Below are positions 8,464 to 15,825 of a DNA stretch of 64,000 bases, in pieces. This DNA comes from Bacteroidales bacterium (GTDB lineage: Bacteria > Bacteroidota > Bacteroidia > Bacteroidales > P3), in the NCBI GenBank assembly GCA_017439185.1, contig JAFRTM010000022.1, positions 1 to 64,000 on the forward strand, read 5' to 3'. Under the pieces are notes generated by a model. That model was not told the DNA's origin. It saw only the letters and a program-made list of their open reading frames with translations, and ran no database searches. Position numbers and translations under genes: made by a program. Positions within the stretch are counted from its first letter, which is position 1, and every line of letters begins with the position of its first letter.

Positions 8464-9602
8464 TCTTTGATGTACTGTTGTAGTTTTTCAATTATGTAAT
8501 CCTGCGTCTCTTTCGTCAGCTCCGTGTGCATCGGCAGCGAGAGCACCCTGTCGGCGCATTCCTTCGCGTTGGCCAGTTCGCTGCCCTTTCTCACTATCGG
8601 CTTGAAGGCCTCCTGCTCCTGCAGCGGCAACGGGTAATATATCATGCTCGGTATCCCCTGCTCCGAAAGATATTTCTTCAGGTCGTCGCGCCTGCCCTCG
8701 TTGACCAGCAACGTGTATTGATGGTAGACGTGCATACTAAAATTCTTCTCCACCGGTGTCGCGAACAGCCTTTCTTCGGGGTCGATCTGTCTGATAGCCT
8801 GGGTGTAGTACTTTGCCGCGTTATGACGCGCTACACAGTATTCGTCGAGGTGGCGCAGCTTGACGTCAAGGATTGCCGCCTGGATAGTGTCGAGACGGCT
8901 GTTGCACCCGATCACCGAGTGGTAATACTTCACCTTCTGACCGTGGTTGGCAATCATCCTCAGCTTGCCGGCGAGTTCCTGGTCGCTGGTGAATATAGCT
9001 CCTCCGTCGCCGTAGCAGCCCAGGTTCTTGGAAGGGAAGAACGAGGTGCAGCCGATGGTGCCTATCGTGCCGGTCTTCGCTACCTTGCCGTCCCTGAAAC
9101 GGTAACTGCCACCCAGCGACTGGGCGTTGTCCTCTATCACATACAGGCCGTATTGCCGCGCGATTTCCATTATCGGCTCCATGTCGCTGCTCTGTCCGAA
9201 GAGGTGCACCGGTATGATGGCTTTGGTCTTAGGGGTTATGGCCTCGCGCAAGGCGTCGAGCGAGATATTGAAGGTGCGGTAATCCACGTCCACCATCACC
9301 GGCGTGAGCTGCAGCAGCCCTATCACCTCGGCCGAAGCCACGTAGGTGAAAGCCGGCACGATCACCTCGTCGCCGGGCTTCAGCCCCAGCGCCATCAGCG
9401 CTATCTGCAGCGCGTCGGTGCCGTTGGCACACGGTATCACCTCGCTTCCGCCGAGATATTGGCTCAGGTGCTCGCCGAAATTCTTGACCGCCGGTCCGTT
9501 GATGAACTGGCAACTGTCTATCACCTCGCGGATTCCCTGGTCGATCTCGTCCTTTATCTTAAGATACTGACCGTGGAGGTCAACCATCTGTATCTTGTCC
9601 AT
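8454..9602 (-). CDS. DegT/DnrJ/EryC1/StrS aminotransferase, WbpE/WlbC type
   Basis: This 382-residue PLP-dependent sugar aminotransferase has the family landmarks VIPCANGTDALQIALMALG, EVIVPAFTYVASAEVI, the Asp of VIEDNAQSLG that contacts the cofactor, and the Schiff-base Lys in FFPSKNLGCYGDGG. The opening MDKIQMVDLHGQYLKIKDEI is typical of WbpE/WlbC, which converts UDP-3-keto-GlcNAc-uronate to the 3-amino sugar using glutamate. The WbpB/WlbA-type dehydrogenase that makes the 3-keto substrate is encoded 18 bases upstream, which makes this assignment stronger than family membership alone. The downstream glycosyltransferase gene overlaps its 3' end by 10 bases. The acetyltransferase (WbpD) and the 6-dehydrogenase (WbpA) of the pathway are not in this window. 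Confidence 0.85.
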   Translation of the reverse strand: MDKIQMVDLHGQYLKIKDEIDQGIREVIDSCQFINGPAVKNFGEHLSQYLGGSEVIPCANGTDALQIALMALGLKPGDEVIVPAFTYVASAEVIGLLQLTPVMVDVDYRTFNISLDALREAITPKTKAIIPVHLFGQSSDMEPIMEIARQYGLYVIEDNAQSLGGSYRFRDGKVAKTGTIGTIGCTSFFPSKNLGCYGDGGAIFTSDQELAGKLRMIANHGQKVKYYHSVIGCNSRLDTIQAAILDVKLRHLDEYCVARHNAAKYYTQAIRQIDPEERLFATPVEKNFSMHVYHQYTLLVNEGRRDDLKKYLSEQGIPSMIYYPLPLQEQEAFKPIVRKGSELANAKECADRVLSLPMHTELTKETQDYIIEKLQQYIKECR

Positions 9603-9620
9603 TATGTGTGTTTTTGTTCG

Positions 9621-10601
9621 TTAGTATTTCATGTCGTCCCATCCGAAGGGATGCTGCGAGAGCGGCAGCTTCGCCAGCGGGTGGTAGTCGCCCTTCAGCC
9701 CTACCGGAGTGGCGTTGCGGATGTCGTGCACGATCTCGATGCAAGGGCGAGCCTCACTGATGCGGAAGCCGCGTCCGGCTAGTATCTCCTCGTAGCTCTT
9801 GGTGTGGAGCTCGGTGAAGCCCTGGCTGAACTCAAACTCCTCGCCGTCGATATTCAGCGTGCGGTAGGTGCGTTTCTCGCCCTCCACGGCGTTCGGGGGC
9901 AGACAGTCGGCGTTGATGCTCAGGAAGTAGCGCACCCGGGCCTGTTTCAGCCTCAGGAATCCCGCCACCCGGTCGAAGCTCATCACATGGACGATGTTCT
10001 CCTCCACCGGTCCGAAGATCCATTGCAGCATGTCGTAGAAATGGACACCGATGTTGGTGGCCACGCCGCCGCTCTTGTGCACGTCGCCTTTCCACGAGGT
10101 GTAGTACCAGTTGCCGCGCGAGGTGATGTAGGTGAGGTCGATATCATAGACCTTGTCCTTCGGACCTTCCTCCACCTTCTTCTTCAGTGCGGCGATGCGG
10201 TCGTGGAGCCGCAGCTGCAGTATGTTGTAGGCCTTGTGGCCCGTCTCCTGCTCCACCTTCTCGAGAGCGTCGATGTTCCAAGGGTTCAGCACCACAGGCT
10301 TCTCGCATATCACGTCGGCGCCGAGACGGAGGCCGTAGCGAATAAAGGCGTCGTGGGTGTAGTTGGGCGTGCACACCGAGAGCCAATCGATGTTCCTCTC
10401 GGTCCCTTTCACCTTGTTGCAGAAGCGGTCGAAGAGTTCCTGCTCCACGAAAAAGGAGCACTGCGGGAACGAGCTGTCGAGGCGTCCCACGCTGTCAAAC
10501 TTGTCGTAGGCAGCCACCAGATTGTTGCCGGTGTCGGCGATGGCTTTCAGATGGCGCGGTGCTATGTATCCTGCTGCACCTATCAATGCGAAGTTCTTCA
10601 T
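9621..10601 (-). CDS. Gfo/Idh/MocA dehydrogenase, WbpB/WlbA type (UDP-GlcNAc-uronate 3-dehydrogenase)
   Basis: This 326-residue protein opens MKNFALIGAAGYIAPRHLKA, an unusually diagnostic start shared with WbpB and WlbA, where it forms the NAD-binding loop. CEKPVVLNPWNI is the family EKP motif, and GGVATNIGVHFYDML is the sugar-binding helix with the catalytic His and Asp. WbpB oxidises C3 of UDP-GlcNAc-uronate. It holds its NADH and recycles it by reducing 2-oxoglutarate to D-2-hydroxyglutarate, working as a pair with WbpE, which regenerates 2-oxoglutarate from glutamate. The WbpE homologue follows after 18 bases and the O-antigen ligase precedes it by 10, all on one strand. Length and motifs are complete. 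The exact sugar product is inferred from this pairing. Confidence 0.87.
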   Translation of the reverse strand: MKNFALIGAAGYIAPRHLKAIADTGNNLVAAYDKFDSVGRLDSSFPQCSFFVEQELFDRFCNKVKGTERNIDWLSVCTPNYTHDAFIRYGLRLGADVICEKPVVLNPWNIDALEKVEQETGHKAYNILQLRLHDRIAALKKKVEEGPKDKVYDIDLTYITSRGNWYYTSWKGDVHKSGGVATNIGVHFYDMLQWIFGPVEENIVHVMSFDRVAGFLRLKQARVRYFLSINADCLPPNAVEGEKRTYRTLNIDGEEFEFSQGFTELHTKSYEEILAGRGFRISEARPCIEIVHDIRNATPVGLKGDYHPLAKLPLSQHPFGWDDMKY

Positions 10602-10611
10602 TGTATGATAT

Positions 10612-11922
10612 TTATGTGTTTTCTATTGTTTCGTTGTTTGTCGTTTTCCAGTTGCTTCCTGCCATAAGGCTGAAGAAGAAGCAGAAGAAGGTGATGCCCA
10701 TCTGGCGCTCGAATATCGACTCGAAGAGCGCCGAGAGGACCACGATTAGGAGGAAGGTGAGGAAGAGGTAGTTGCGGGAGCGCAGGCAGCCGATGGTAGG
10801 GCTCACAAAGACGGTGAGTAGTATCAGCAGGCCCGGTATGCCCGTCGCCAGAAGTGTGTCGAGAAACTGGTTGTGCGGGTTGTAACGATGGCTCAACAAC
10901 TTCTCGGCTCCCATCGCTTCGTACTTTTGCGTCAGCACGTCGATGCGGTCGCCGGCACCAACGCCGAACGGCATATTTTCTTTGATTGTATTGACGGCCA
11001 CGCTTGTTATTGCATAGCGGTCGTCGCTGTAGTTGTGGGAGAGGGCGTTCTCCACCGTCGAGAGGAGGCGGTTGTGCGAGTTGGGAATCAGCAGCAGGGT
11101 GGCCCCAATGCTGCCAAGCAGCAAGACTATCATCAACGAGCCCACAAGATAGCGTTTATATCTTGCTATCAGCACTATGGCGAAGCCGAGGAACATTATC
11201 ACGAAGCCGAGGATGCCCGCCCGCGACTGCACCAGGAACAAGTCGGCGACCAGTGCCAGGAGGTAGGAGGCAAAGAGGAGGCAAGTTGTAAGTTTTAAGT
11301 TGTAAGTTTTAAGTTGTAAGTTTTTCGCTGTGGATAGACGTTGCTTTGATTTCAGGTTGAGCAGGCGGTAGGCGATATACGCCAAGGCGAGCAATATGTA
11401 CATCGAGAGGTAGCTGTGGTGCATGGGGTCGAAGCGCACGCCCGTAAAAGCATGAACGTCAACAGCCCCTGAAGAAAAATTCTTGATAAGGACTATCGCT
11501 CGCCACAGGAATCTTATAACCACAGCCGTGGCCATAACCTGCAGCAGGCCGAACAGATGGTTGCGCTTGTGCCATTTCCAGTCGAAGAGGCACATAAGCA
11601 GCGGGAAAGCGGCGAAGAGCAGTATCTTGTTCACCTCGGCCTTGCCTTCGGCCATGTTCTCGGTATAGAGCAGGCTGAGGGCGTATACCGCTGGCAGCAA
11701 GGCCATTGCGGCAAATCCTATCTTGGACCAGAGGGTCAGGTTGCCGTTGCCCACCTTGCGCTCTTTGACGGCGATCACTATGGCCCACAGCAACACCGCC
11801 AATAGCACGTAATAGGCTATGTGCCAGGAAAATGGCAGCACACCGGCGACAACGAGCAAGAGCGCATATTCCACCCTGTGCCATGCGTCGAGTGGGGCGA
11901 AGAGGTTGCGTGCATTACTCAT
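10612..11922 (-). CDS. O-antigen ligase / Wzy-type membrane protein
   Basis: This is a polytopic membrane protein of about 436 residues. The signature HNQFLDTLLATGIPGL and the preceding SRAGILGFVIMF are typical of the O-antigen ligase (WaaL/Wzy_C) family, which joins polymerised O-antigen to lipid A-core, or polymerises repeat units, at the periplasmic face. I chose the ATG at 11922 (MSNARNLFAPL); an in-frame ATG at 11961 would add 13 residues reaching into a leader hairpin. Between two membrane segments the gene contains three 14-bp tandem repeats (11283-11324), read as KNLQLKTYNLKLTT. It is the first gene of a six-gene operon. As a separate Wzy-like gene lies at 15.8-17.1 kb, ligase is the likelier role. 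Confidence 0.75.
   Translation of the reverse strand: MSNARNLFAPLDAWHRVEYALLLVVAGVLPFSWHIAYYVLLAVLLWAIVIAVKERKVGNGNLTLWSKIGFAAMALLPAVYALSLLYTENMAEGKAEVNKILLFAAFPLLMCLFDWKWHKRNHLFGLLQVMATAVVIRFLWRAIVLIKNFSSGAVDVHAFTGVRFDPMHHSYLSMYILLALAYIAYRLLNLKSKQRLSTAKNLQLKTYNLKLTTCLLFASYLLALVADLFLVQSRAGILGFVIMFLGFAIVLIARYKRYLVGSLMIVLLLGSIGATLLLIPNSHNRLLSTVENALSHNYSDDRYAITSVAVNTIKENMPFGVGAGDRIDVLTQKYEAMGAEKLLSHRYNPHNQFLDTLLATGIPGLLILLTVFVSPTIGCLRSRNYLFLTFLLIVVLSALFESIFERQMGITFFCFFFSLMAGSNWKTTNNETIENT
11283..11324. repeat. three tandem 14-bp repeats inside the O-antigen ligase gene
   Basis: The unit AAGTTGTAAGTTTT occurs three times without interruption. Three copies total 42 bases and keep the frame; gain or loss of one copy would shift it. 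The repeat falls in a loop between predicted membrane helices. Confidence 0.85.
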
Positions 11923-11939
11923 TGTCAGACTTTTATATT

Positions 11940-11993
11940 TTACAGGGAAGATGCTGGCCAAGCCATAGGCTTGGGGACTTGTCCCCTATTCAT
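11940..11993 (-). promoter_or_regulatory. structured leader of the ligase operon, with a 17-codon open frame
   Basis: Between the -7 box and the ligase start lie two perfect adjacent hairpins, GGGGAC-AA-GTCCCC (11973-11986) and AAGCC-TAT-GGCTT (11960-11972), as read on the minus strand. The first ATG after the promoter (11993) opens a 17-residue frame (MNRGQVPKPMAWPASSL) that ends at 11940. Whether it is translated is unknown. The layout could allow leader-dependent control of the operon. Confidence 0.45.
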
Positions 11994-11998
11994 AACTG

Positions 11999-12006
11999 CA
12001 AAATTA
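11999..12006 (-). promoter_or_regulatory. -7 promoter element TAATTTTG for the ligase-to-dehydrogenase operon
   Basis: TAATTTTG followed by CA on the minus strand fits the TAnnTTTG consensus. No clear TTTG stands at -33. It is the only good match upstream of the six-gene leftward operon (11.9 to 3.2 kb). Confidence 0.5.
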
Positions 12007-12293
12007 CAGAAAATAGTTTAATTATAACTTATTTTGTGATTTTTTCTGTTCCGCCGTTGCGCTATCGTACTTGGATACAGCTACATACGCCACCGCTCGC
12101 TTTCTCTGGCATGATTGATTTATACGTACATTTTGCTGCCATTTTTTAGAAATCGTCACTTTTTATATAATTATTCTTAGATAAGACATTGTCGGCAATA
12201 TCTGTCGGCCCGACCCTTTCATACAATACCGGGCAACTTTGGAGAAACACAACTCATAGATTATCAAAACGTTGTCATCCAAATATAAAAAAA

Positions 12294-12327
12294 TTTGTTG
12301 CGAAATAGAAAAATTGTCGTATCTTTG
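12294..12327 (+). promoter_or_regulatory. promoter (-33 TTTGTTG, -7 TATCTTTG) of the rightward aminotransferase/transferase pair
   Basis: TTTGTTG (12294-12300) stands 19 bases before TATCTTTG (12320-12327), the standard Bacteroidota arrangement. The transcript would carry an 80-90 base leader with a perfect GACAGA/TCTGTC stem (12348-12353 with 12362-12367). The rest of the divergent region (12007-12293) is A+T-rich and I see no gene in it. Confidence 0.65.
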
Positions 12328-12417
12328 CACTTGAAAAATGGTCGCCCGACAGATTATGGGTTCTGTCTGTCAGGTGAGCAGAAGGCATAACCAGGACCCG
12401 CCCGTAACCGCTTACCC

Positions 12418-13677
12418 ATGAAGGTACCGTTTTCCCCTCCTGATATGACCGACCGGGAGATCCAAGAGGTGAGAGAGACCATCCTCTCGGGCTGGATCAC
12501 CACCGGGCCGCGTACCAAGAAACTCGAACAGCAGATCTCCGACTACGTCCATACCGACAAGACGGTATGCCTCAATTCCGCCACCGCCTCGATGGAAATG
12601 GTGCTGCACCTCCTGGGTGTCGGCGAAGGCGACGAGGTGATCGTCCCGGCCTATACCTATACGGCCACCGCCAGCGTGGTCTGCCACGTAGGGGCCAGGC
12701 TGGTCATGGTCGATTCCCAGAAAGACAGCGTGGAGATGGACTACGACCAACTGGAGGCGGCCATCACCGAGCGGACCAAGGTGATCGTGCCGGTGGACCT
12801 CTGCGGCATCGTGGCCGACTATGGGCGGGTGTATGAGATTGTCGAGAAGAAGAAAGCCCTGTTCCGTCCGTCCAACGCCCTGCAGGCCAAGATCGGACGT
12901 GTAGTGGTCTCGGCCGACTGCGCCCACTCCTTCGGCGCCATGCGCGACGGGAAGATGGCAGGGGAAATCGCCGACTTCAGCTCGTTCAGCTTCCATGCTG
13001 TGAAGAACTTCACCACCGCCGAAGGCGGCGCCATGACGTGGCGTCTGTCGTTCGGAGGCGAGACGGTTCCTTCCGATGTGGACTATATGCCACTGGTGGC
13101 GAAGAAAGAGGGCGAGACCTGGAACGAGCTGCTTTACCGCATCGCGCAGCTTTTCTCCCTCCACGGGCAGAACAAGGACGCCCTGGCCAAGACCAAACTC
13201 GGCACCTGGGAATACGACATCATAGGACCTTGGTACAAGTGCAACATGACCGACATCATGGCCGCCTTGGGACTGGCTCAGATGGAGCGCTACCCCGACC
13301 TGCTGAAACGCCGGTACGAGATCGTGGAACGATACAACTCCGCACTGAAAGGCCTGCCCGTGGCAGTCCTCGACCATAAGGGGCCTAACCACTGCTCCTC
13401 CCATCACCTCTACCTGGTTCGCCTGCTGGGCAAGACCCGCGAAGAGGCCAACCGCGTCATCGAGCAGATGGCCGAACGCGACATCGCCACCAACGTGCAC
13501 TACAAGCCGCTTCCACTGATGACAGCCTACAAAGCCCTGGGCTTCGACATCAAAGACTACCCCAACGCCTACCGCCTCTATGAGAACGAGGTGACCCTGC
13601 CGCTCCACACCTGCCTCTCCGACGAAGCGGTCGATTACGTAATCTCCAACTTTGTAGATATCGTCAAGCATCTGTGA
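12418..13677 (+). CDS. DegT/DnrJ/EryC1/StrS aminotransferase (PglE/PseC-like)
   Basis: This 419-residue PLP-dependent nucleotide-sugar aminotransferase contains ILSGWITTGPRTKKLEQQI, LNSATASMEMVLHLLGVGEG, EVIVPAYTYTATASV, the cofactor Asp in VSADCAHSFGA, and the Schiff-base Lys in FSFHAVKNFTTAEGG. The GWITTGP and HAVKNFTTAEGG patterns group it with enzymes that aminate C4 of UDP-4-keto-6-deoxy sugars, so a 4-amino-4,6-dideoxy sugar (bacillosamine-type) is a reasonable product, though the partner dehydratase and acetyltransferase are not in the window. It overlaps the initiating transferase gene by 4 bases, so the sugar it makes may be the first one loaded onto undecaprenyl phosphate. Codon choice is strongly C/G-ending. 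Confidence 0.82.
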   Translation: MKVPFSPPDMTDREIQEVRETILSGWITTGPRTKKLEQQISDYVHTDKTVCLNSATASMEMVLHLLGVGEGDEVIVPAYTYTATASVVCHVGARLVMVDSQKDSVEMDYDQLEAAITERTKVIVPVDLCGIVADYGRVYEIVEKKKALFRPSNALQAKIGRVVVSADCAHSFGAMRDGKMAGEIADFSSFSFHAVKNFTTAEGGAMTWRLSFGGETVPSDVDYMPLVAKKEGETWNELLYRIAQLFSLHGQNKDALAKTKLGTWEYDIIGPWYKCNMTDIMAALGLAQMERYPDLLKRRYEIVERYNSALKGLPVAVLDHKGPNHCSSHHLYLVRLLGKTREEANRVIEQMAERDIATNVHYKPLPLMTAYKALGFDIKDYPNAYRLYENEVTLPLHTCLSDEAVDYVISNFVDIVKHL

Positions 13678-14261
13678 AACGGCTGTTCGACATAGTGGCC
13701 AGCGGACTGGGACTCATCTTCCTGAGCCCCCTCTTCCTAGTCCTCGCCGTCTGGATCAAGCTCGACTCCCCCGGCCCCGTCTTCTACCGCCAGGTGCGCG
13801 TAGGCCGACACAATAGGGATTTCCGCATCTTCAAGTTCCGCTCCATGCGTGTCGGGGCCGACAAAGGCAGTCTGGTCACAATTGGCGGGCACGACCCTCG
13901 CATCACGCGCTCCGGCTACTTCATCCGCAAGTTCAAACTCGACGAGTTCCCCCAGCTGATCAACGTGTTCCGCGGCGAGATGAGCCTCGTGGGGCCACGA
14001 CCCGAAGTGCGGCATTACGTCGATTACTGGACTCCCGAGCAGATGCACGTCCTCGACGTGCGGCCAGGCATCACCGACCCCGCCTCCATCAAGTACCGCA
14101 ACGAGAACGAGCTGATGGAGAAAGCTGAAGACCCCGAACGGTACTATATCGAAGTCATCATGCAGGAAAAGATCAAGCTGTATCTCGAATACGTCAACCA
14201 CCACACCTTCTGGGGCGACATCGGCCTGATATTCCAAACCCTGTGGAGCATTGTGAAATAG
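13674..14261 (+). CDS. initiating sugar-phosphate transferase (PglC/WcaJ-type phosphoglycosyl transferase)
   Basis: This 195-residue protein is the short, PglC-like form of the monotopic phosphoglycosyl transferases. Residues 1-30 form the re-entrant membrane helix (LFDIVASGLGLIFLSPLFLV). Then come SPGPVFYRQVRVG, FRIFKFRSMRVGADKG, the catalytic region RKFKLDEFPQLINVFRGEMS (Asp-Glu dyad) and LVGPRPE, followed by DVRPGITDPASIKYR. It moves a sugar phosphate from a UDP-sugar to undecaprenyl phosphate and so starts each repeat unit. The start is GTG at 13674, overlapping the aminotransferase stop codon (GTGA), which implies translational coupling and a shared amino-sugar substrate. Confidence 0.9.
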   Translation: MKRLFDIVASGLGLIFLSPLFLVLAVWIKLDSPGPVFYRQVRVGRHNRDFRIFKFRSMRVGADKGSLVTIGGHDPRITRSGYFIRKFKLDEFPQLINVFRGEMSLVGPRPEVRHYVDYWTPEQMHVLDVRPGITDPASIKYRNENELMEKAEDPERYYIEVIMQEKIKLYLEYVNHHTFWGDIGLIFQTLWSIVK

Positions 14262-14345
14262 CAAAAGGGAAGCCGGCTGTAAATTGATTTGTGATTGAGT
14301 GCGCTCTCCCTCCCTTGTACATCGGAAATATCCTATCTTTAACTC

Positions 14346-14508
14346 CTTGTTACCGTAGCCGTACCCAAAACGGGAGCAATACGGGAGCAAAAGGGGAGCA
14401 AAACCAATAGACTACTATGAGACTATCTATCAAGAACATATCACCTGACTTGTCACCGCATAAAAACCATTGGGCAGACCCTCGTGCTTGGGGAAGTTTT
14501 TCCCCATT
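14346..14508. repeat. interspersed repeat, locus 1: module A (14346-14413) and module B (14447-14508)
   Basis: Module A (68 bases, starting CTTGTTACCGTAGCCGTACC and holding three GGGAGCAA units) is nearly identical to 52365-52432. Module B (62 bases) matches the reverse complement of 52291-52352. So B lies on the opposite side of A, and inverted, in the two places. It fills most of the 277-base gap between the convergent transferase and flippase genes. I see no gene in that gap. Confidence 0.8.
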
Positions 14509-14538
14509 AATAGCACATACCTCTCTCGCCTTCTACCG

Positions 14539-15825
14539 CTACGCCTTCACGCCCTTGGAATAATGATATGTAAGCAATATACTTATTAGGTACGCCAATC
14601 CACGCAGAAGCGAAAAGAGTATCATTGTCGCGACCATCGATTTAAGCCACAGCCCTCCTATCAGCAATGCTGCCAACGTGGATGCCACAAAAAACACTTG
14701 CCAATAGAACAGCGCCTTCAACTTTTCGACTACTATAAATATGCCGCTGAGAGAATTTGACACAAACGACAACGCCATGCCAATACTTAGATACTGCGCA
14801 TATTGCCCCGCTCTGTACCACTGATGTCCCATAAACAACTCCATCAACTGCGGCAAAAACCACACAAACACTCCCAACGCCACAATCGCCATAAGCGACA
14901 ACACCAGAGTGACCTTTTTGAATATCCCTAAACAATTGCCGTTCGCCCTGTACTCTTCATTGGCCCGCTGACGGAACACGTCTCTCACCGCCCCGCTTAC
15001 AACTGTTATTGGAATCGCAAACAGCGCCATCGCATTGGCAAAGTATCCCACCTCGGTTTTGTCAAAATACGCAGCTATCAGCAACACGGGCAACTGCATG
15101 CCTATCGTATTCAGCAACTGCCCTGGCATAGTGTATTTGGGAAATTCGGAATACTTCACGGCACTGCTTTTCATATCCTTCACCGTCACCCCCTTGAACG
15201 TATCCCTATCCCGCACATAGCCCCTTACCGCACAACCTATCGCAGATATTATACGTCCCAATGTATCGCCTATCACCAGGCCTTGCGGGACCACCTTCCA
15301 CAATCCAAACAAAGCCTTGCTGACCACTATAGCGCCAGAATTCACTATTTTGTTAGCCGACAATCCTTTGAAGTATTTCTCCCGCACGCACCACTCGTTG
15401 TAAACATTGAACACCACTATCGAAAATGCCGATATAGGACATATTATCAGCCATCGGCTCAAACCCGGCTCCTTCAACCAACCACATAATAAATCATCCA
15501 ACACAAACTGCATCAGCAAATAGGCAACCACAAGAAAAACAAAAGACACTGCCAACGACAGCAACGCCAGACTGCCTGCCTCTCGCTTGCTGTCGGCTAT
15601 CAGTATGCCGCTTTCGTATTTCCCGGTCGAGACCACCACCAATATTGAAGTTATCGATGTGATTGTCGCCAACAGACCGAACTCCTCCACCGTGAATATA
15701 CGCCCCAGCAAAGGGTAAAACAGAAACGGCAGCACCTGCGCCACAGCCACCCCTCCCGAAAGAGTTAGACTGTTCCTGAGGAAGTCCGTCTTAAAAAATC
15801 GCCCTATCTGGTTTTTCAATTTCAT
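14539..15825 (-). CDS. polysaccharide flippase (Wzx-like)
   Basis: This 428-residue protein has about twelve hydrophobic segments and the typical flippase N-terminus (SLTLSGGVAVAQVLPFLFYP, then LGRIFTVEEFGLLATITSI). It would move the undecaprenyl-linked repeat unit from the cytoplasmic to the periplasmic face. Length and hydrophobic profile are normal for the MOP-type flippases. It is the last gene of a leftward wzz-wzy-wzx operon and overlaps the polymerase-like gene by 4 bases. Wzx sequences diverge widely, so the assignment rests on the N-terminal pattern, topology and context rather than on a catalytic motif. Confidence 0.8.
   Translation of the reverse strand: MKLKNQIGRFFKTDFLRNSLTLSGGVAVAQVLPFLFYPLLGRIFTVEEFGLLATITSITSILVVVSTGKYESGILIADSKREAGSLALLSLAVSFVFLVVAYLLMQFVLDDLLCGWLKEPGLSRWLIICPISAFSIVVFNVYNEWCVREKYFKGLSANKIVNSGAIVVSKALFGLWKVVPQGLVIGDTLGRIISAIGCAVRGYVRDRDTFKGVTVKDMKSSAVKYSEFPKYTMPGQLLNTIGMQLPVLLIAAYFDKTEVGYFANAMALFAIPITVVSGAVRDVFRQRANEEYRANGNCLGIFKKVTLVLSLMAIVALGVFVWFLPQLMELFMGHQWYRAGQYAQYLSIGMALSFVSNSLSGIFIVVEKLKALFYWQVFFVASTLAALLIGGLWLKSMVATMILFSLLRGLAYLISILLTYHYSKGVKA

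Noticed and set aside
14262-14345. A transcription terminator after the sugar-phosphate transferase gene.
   Set aside because: AGCCGGCT is palindromic but too short, and no T-tract follows.
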